From assembly GCF_904063065.1 (NCBI RefSeq), contig NZ_CAJFCL010000002.1:310001-374000 (forward strand): 64,000 nt of DNA, given 5' to 3'. This stretch comes from Pseudomonas paraversuta. Lineage in GTDB: Bacteria > Pseudomonadota > Gammaproteobacteria > Pseudomonadales > Pseudomonadaceae. Shown one piece after another: positions 60,067-64,000 of the stretch. The position numbers were made by a program, and so were the translations under genes. The stretch's first letter is position 1; every line of letters begins with the position of its first letter. Below the pieces are notes generated by a model, which saw only the letters and a list, made by a program, of their open reading frames with translations, ran no database searches and was not told the origin of the DNA.

Positions 60067-63000
60067 ATGGCTGAGCAAAAATCCCGCCTCGTCCTAGAAA
60101 TTGACAGTCGTGACGCGGAGCAAAAAGCGGAAGACGTGCGCAAGGCTCTGGGCGCACTCGAAGATGCAGGTATCCGCGTCAAGCCAGCCATGGATAAGGC
60201 CGGGGCTGGAATTGATGGCGTTGGAAAGACGGCATCGAAGGCCGGTGAGAGCCTTGGCCAACTAGGCAAGTCGGCAGATGGATCAGCCAAATCAACTGCC
60301 AGCAGCTCTGAAAGCTACGCAGAGGCGAGTACTCGACTGCTTGCAATGGCAACCAACTCCCTGCAGGCCAGCGATTACGTCAAGGCATTGTCTGCCAGCA
60401 CATCCGCAGCATCTGTCTCCTTCGACGCGGCCAGTGACAAGGTTAGAAGCCTTTCGTCTCTCGCTGCTCGCCTGCGGGCTGAATCGGATGCTCTGGTTGG
60501 ATCAACTGACAAAGCCGCGGCATCTACTAGAAATGCCTCGGTCGCCACCGACCTGCAAGCGAGAGAACTGGGCGAACTACTCGGCAAGATCAATCCGGCT
60601 GTGGCTGCACTGGGTCGTCTCGATGATATGCAGAGCAAGCTCGGGCAGTTTCACAAGGCTGGCCTGCTCGATACGGAGACGTTTAAGGACTATTCGACCC
60701 GTCTCGATAGTACCCGCAAGGGCTTGTCTGCCTTTGACGAGGGACTTTCGAAAACAGGCATCAGCGCCAAGCAAACTGAGGCGGCGCTGCGTCAGCTCCC
60801 AATGCAGTTCACGGACATTTTCACCAGCTTGGCTGCCGGACAAAACCCTCTTCTGGTGCTGCTGCAGCAGGGCGGGCAGATCAAAGACTCGTTTGGCGGT
60901 ATTGGCAACACCGTCGACGTGCTTGGCGGAAAAGTTAAAGGTTTATTCTCCTCAATCGTTGGCGGCAGTGGAGGCATTGCTGGCGCTGGTGCCGTCTTGG
61001 GCGAGCTGGCATCCCAGCAAGAGGCGGTAGCTGAAGGGTCGGAGGCTGCGGCTGATGGACTTGGAGGTATGGCAGAAGGTGCAAACACAGCTACCGACGC
61101 GGCAAAGAACGCCAAGGAAGCGGTAACTGCATTGGGAGCCGGTGCGGGCGGCGCAAGTGTAAGCATGCTTGCCATGGTAGGAGGCTTGACAGCTGCGGCA
61201 GCTGCCATAGGAATTTTGATCTACGGCTATAACAAGGGAAGCCAAGAGGCGGACGCCTATAACCAAGCAATTATCCTTACGGGGAATGCAGCTGGGACAA
61301 CTTCAAGTCAGTTGGCTGGTATGGCTCGAAGGGTTGGTGATGCAACTACGACAGTGGGTGATGCCGCCAAAGTTTTAGCGCAGCTAACGAGTTCTGGAAA
61401 AATTGCGGTGGCCACTTTTGAGAAATTAGCTTCTGCTGCGATCAATATGGAGGATGCGACAGGAAAAGCTGCAAGCGAGACCGTAGCTGAGTTCATCAAG
61501 ATCGCAGAGAGCCCAACTAAGGCACTGGCAGCGCTAAGTCACCAATACGGAATTGTCACGGCTGCGACTTATCAGCAGGTAAGGGCACTTCAAGAGCAAG
61601 GCGACAAACAAGGAGCGGCAATAATTGCTGAGGATGCCTATGCGAGCGCTATGGAAGTTCGCTCAGCAAAGATCAAAGCAAGTCTTGGGACTATTGAGTT
61701 TGCATGGGACGCAATCAGCAGCGCTGCTAAAAAAGGCTGGGATGCCATCCTTGATGTGGGGCGTGACCAGTCAATCGACGAGCAGATACAGAATACTCAG
61801 AAGATATTGAATGACCGTAAAACAGGGTTTCAAGCTTGGTTGTTCGATAGCGAAAGTGGTGACAGATCATCCAGGTTCCTTGAGGAAAGACTAAAGGATC
61901 TCCAGAGCTATAAGAAAACTACTGAGGGGCAAGCTGCCGCCGAAGGCAAGGCCACTGAAGTTCAACGCGAAGGGCTGGCGGCATACGAGAAATTCCAACA
62001 AAGCATCGCGGCCAATGCCTCAAAAGCCCAGAAGAGAGACAAGGCGCTCAAGGATGCACAGGATCAAATTAATAAGTCTCGGCTCGCCGGATACAAAATC
62101 ACGACTGAGCAGGAGGCGGCAGCACTAAAGGCAATCCGCGACAACCCTTCCTACAAGGTCGCGAAGACCCCTGCCACAAAGCCCTACACCGAAGACGCCG
62201 GCCAGAAGATGCTCGACCAGGCGCGGCAGCAGTTCGCGGTTCTTCAGCAGCAAAACAACCTTATCGGCCTGCAGAAGGGCGAAGTCGATAAGCTCGGCGC
62301 ATCAGGCCAGGCCTTGATCAAGTGGGAGCAGGAACTTGCTGATATCAAGGGCAAGAAGACCTTAACGGCTGACCAGAAATCCCTGATTGCCAATCAGGAC
62401 CTCATTACTGCTCAACTTAAGCGCAACGCTGGGCTTGAGCGGGAAAACGAGCTGCGCAAGACCGCTGCTGAAGAAGTGGCGAAACTATCGGCTTTCCAGG
62501 CGAATCAGGACAGTCGACTTGCCACGGCTCAGGATGGGCTAGACGCGAACATTGCAGGTATTGGCCTAGGTGACAAAGCCCGGGCCCGCCTCAAAGAAGA
62601 TCTGGCAATCCAGAAGGACTACGCACGCCAATCAGCAGCTCTGTTGGAGCAATTCAACACAAAGCGCATTTCCCCTGACCTATATGCGAAAGAAAACGCC
62701 ATTGTTCAGGAGGGCCTTGCGAAGCGGCTGCTGATGCAGCAAGACAACTATAACCAGCAGGATGCCGCGCAAAGCAACTGGCTAGCAGGTGCTTCCAGTG
62801 CCTGGCAGAACTACTTCGACATTGCCACTGACTACAACCAGCAAACCCAAGATGCGACAGCTCAGATGCTGGGCAGCACAACGACATCAATTTCTGACCA
62901 GATCCAAGGCCTGATCAAGGGAACAACAAGCCTCGGTGATGCATTCATCAACCTTGGCTCGACCATGGGCAGTTCTGTGCTCCAGGCTCTATCTGACATT

Positions 63001-63687
63001 GCTGCAAAGTGGGTGGTGGTGCATGCGCTGAAGATGGCGGGAATCGGGGCGGAGACAACGGAAACAGTTGCGTCGGAAGGTATTAAAGCTGCGGCTAAGG
63101 TCTCCGGTGATGCAATCGCAACCGGCTCAACGCTCGCGTCTCTGGCCACCACAGTGGCAGCCAACGTTTCGGCCGCGGCTACAACCATCGCTTCTTGGCT
63201 GCCTGCAGCTCTCGTAGCTTCCATCGGTTCATTCGGTGCCGCTGCAGTTGTAGGTGGTACAGCCTTGATTGCTGCATACGCATTGATCAAAGGCTTCTCG
63301 TCTGGTGGCTATACAGGCGCCGGAGGAGTTAACGAACCTGCGGGCATGGTGCACAAGGGCGAGGTCGTTTGGAGTCAGGCGGACATCAGCCGGTTCGGAG
63401 GTGTTGCAGCTGTTGAGTCGCTGCGTAAGGGCAACGTTACACCATTAGGAGCGGCGCGTTCAGGGGCTGTAGGCACCTCTGCAAGCAAGGCCTCTGCTGT
63501 TTCAGCATCCACGTCATTGACTGTAAACCTCATCGAAAGCCCAAACAAAGCTGGTCAAGTTGAACGCGGGAGAAACTCAGACGGCACGGAATCCCTGAGT
63601 CTGTTTGTGGCGCAAATCCGATCTGGCGGTAACGAAACGTCTGATGCATTTGAGTCTACTTACAACCTGAAACGCCATGCAGGATAG
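60067..63687 (+). CDS. Tail length tape measure protein
   Basis: A 1206-residue protein. N-terminal SRLVLEIDSRDAEQKAEDVRK and long helical, Ala/Ser-rich tracts; the lambda-H-like block FTDIFTSLAAGQNPLLVLLQQGGQ (about 249-272; cited in part) is clear; central and C-terminal hydrophobic segments (MVGGLTAAAAAIGILIYGY; VVGGTALIAAYALIKGF) with a TMP C-terminal domain (SSGGYTGAGG...GMVHKGEVVW). It sets tail length; by the usual 1.5 angstrom per residue about 180 nm. Identifies a siphovirus-type tail. Confidence 0.93.
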   Translation: MAEQKSRLVLEIDSRDAEQKAEDVRKALGALEDAGIRVKPAMDKAGAGIDGVGKTASKAGESLGQLGKSADGSAKSTASSSESYAEASTRLLAMATNSLQASDYVKALSASTSAASVSFDAASDKVRSLSSLAARLRAESDALVGSTDKAAASTRNASVATDLQARELGELLGKINPAVAALGRLDDMQSKLGQFHKAGLLDTETFKDYSTRLDSTRKGLSAFDEGLSKTGISAKQTEAALRQLPMQFTDIFTSLAAGQNPLLVLLQQGGQIKDSFGGIGNTVDVLGGKVKGLFSSIVGGSGGIAGAGAVLGELASQQEAVAEGSEAAADGLGGMAEGANTATDAAKNAKEAVTALGAGAGGASVSMLAMVGGLTAAAAAIGILIYGYNKGSQEADAYNQAIILTGNAAGTTSSQLAGMARRVGDATTTVGDAAKVLAQLTSSGKIAVATFEKLASAAINMEDATGKAASETVAEFIKIAESPTKALAALSHQYGIVTAATYQQVRALQEQGDKQGAAIIAEDAYASAMEVRSAKIKASLGTIEFAWDAISSAAKKGWDAILDVGRDQSIDEQIQNTQKILNDRKTGFQAWLFDSESGDRSSRFLEERLKDLQSYKKTTEGQAAAEGKATEVQREGLAAYEKFQQSIAANASKAQKRDKALKDAQDQINKSRLAGYKITTEQEAAALKAIRDNPSYKVAKTPATKPYTEDAGQKMLDQARQQFAVLQQQNNLIGLQKGEVDKLGASGQALIKWEQELADIKGKKTLTADQKSLIANQDLITAQLKRNAGLERENELRKTAAEEVAKLSAFQANQDSRLATAQDGLDANIAGIGLGDKARARLKEDLAIQKDYARQSAALLEQFNTKRISPDLYAKENAIVQEGLAKRLLMQQDNYNQQDAAQSNWLAGASSAWQNYFDIATDYNQQTQDATAQMLGSTTTSISDQIQGLIKGTTSLGDAFINLGSTMGSSVLQALSDIAAKWVVVHALKMAGIGAETTETVASEGIKAAAKVSGDAIATGSTLASLATTVAANVSAAATTIASWLPAALVASIGSFGAAAVVGGTALIAAYALIKGFSSGGYTGAGGVNEPAGMVHKGEVVWSQADISRFGGVAAVESLRKGNVTPLGAARSGAVGTSASKASAVSASTSLTVNLIESPNKAGQVERGRNSDGTESLSLFVAQIRSGGNETSDAFESTYNLKRHAG

Positions 63688-63696
63688 GAGGCAGTA

Positions 63697-64000
63697 GTGA
63701 ACCCGATCGAACAATGCTACGCCTCCGGCGGCGACATGATCATCAAGACCATCGAAACCCGGGCAGAAGGTGAGCCTGACTCAATGCTCTTTTCTCAGGG
63801 CTTCGATGACTGGACCTGCGGTACGGAGGACGGCAGGACGCTGACCTTTCCGGGCATCGCAATTGAGGATGCGTTACCCAAGAACGACAGCAGCGGCTAC
63901 CAGAGTCTGAACATCGCGCTGGATAACACCACGGGCGATGTGCAGAAGGTCGTCGAGGGCTACAAGGCTGCAGGGAAGCGGATCCTCATGATTCATCGCG
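63697..64000 (+). CDS. DUF1833 tail protein, 5' part
   Basis: The frame starts at GTG 63697 with AGGAGG six bases upstream and runs off the window. Visible residues (NPIEQCYASGGDMIIKTIE; GYQSLNIALDN) match the DUF1833 family, minor tail proteins found after the tape measure gene in lambdoid Pseudomonas phages. Confidence 0.8.
   Translation, partial: MNPIEQCYASGGDMIIKTIETRAEGEPDSMLFSQGFDDWTCGTEDGRTLTFPGIAIEDALPKNDSSGYQSLNIALDNTTGDVQKVVEGYKAAGKRILMIHR

Larger units (their letters stand above)
23593..64000. mobile_element. Lambda-like prophage, left part (right end outside the window)
   Basis: Begins in the 20 bases between the ybiT start and the integrase stop and continues past the window edge inside tail genes. 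The order is integrase, excisionase, recombination, csrA, immunity, O/P replication, ninG, Q-like, holins, terminase, portal, capsid, tail chaperone, tape measure. The left attachment core cannot be fixed without the right junction. No tRNA lies at the boundary. Confidence 0.95.

Noticed and set aside
23593..64000. tRNA genes or an endolysin gene in the prophage
   Set aside because: No cloverleaf-like sequence was noticed and no lysozyme, amidase or chitinase-like protein is encoded in the visible part; the endolysin may lie beyond the right edge.

Overview
The window looks like a Pseudomonas chromosome of the fluorescens/putida type carrying the left part of a lambda-like prophage. Evidence for the host: a complete ptxS-kguEKTD 2-ketogluconate locus with the exact PtxS operator word, an aprA-inh-aprDEF-lipase secretion cluster, and Pseudomonas-type REP sequences. 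No tRNA, rRNA or CRISPR array was seen.

Chromosomal part (1-23592). Bases 72-5263 hold, leftward, ptxS, kguE, kguK, kguT and kguD, with the palindrome TGAAACCGGTTTCA before both ptxS and kguE. Four tandem ~117-123 bp REP-pair units follow. Then comes the rightward exoprotein operon: serralysin protease AprA, inhibitor Inh, the type I secretion system AprDEF and a family I.3 lipase. Between the lipase and uppP lies 1.2 kb of large non-coding repeat units bounded by GTACATATCCGTT inverted repeats. After it come uppP, a DUF1294 gene, a MmcQ/YjbR gene, a LysR regulator divergent from azoR, an exported alpha/beta hydrolase, an MFS transporter and the ABC-F ATPase ybiT.

Prophage (about 23593 to beyond 64000; the right end is not in the window). 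The leftward early arm runs from an operator-covered promoter near 34400 down to the integrase: csrA, small genes, recT, a YqaJ-type exonuclease, more small genes, an orphan cytosine-C5 methyltransferase, a putative excisionase and the integrase. The immunity region (34400-40300) holds an S24-type repressor, a Cro/YdaS-like gene, operators of the form TTACC-N4-GGTAA at both its ends, several exported small proteins or lipoproteins, and a three-gene toxin-antitoxin-chaperone (TAC-like) cassette with a SecB-like third gene. The rightward arm carries a CII-like regulator, replication genes O and P, a TraR/DksA-like gene, DUF1367, ninG and a gene in the position of lambda Q. A strong promoter with a terminator about 40-60 nt downstream follows, like lambda pR'-tR'. 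Late genes then encode two holin-like proteins, terminase, portal, head proteins, a tail tube with an Ig-like domain, a tail chaperone with a lambda-type GGGAAAG -1 frameshift, a YafO toxin-antitoxin pair, the tape measure and the start of a DUF1833 tail gene.

How it works together: the repressor probably silences both early promoters through the shared operators. Antitermination is probably needed in the late operon, because at least nine intrinsic terminators lie in it. The prophage carries many cargo genes: TAC, YafO pair, csrA, methyltransferase, about seven exported small proteins and two anchored membrane proteins. The TAC-like cassette is the most interesting candidate system here.
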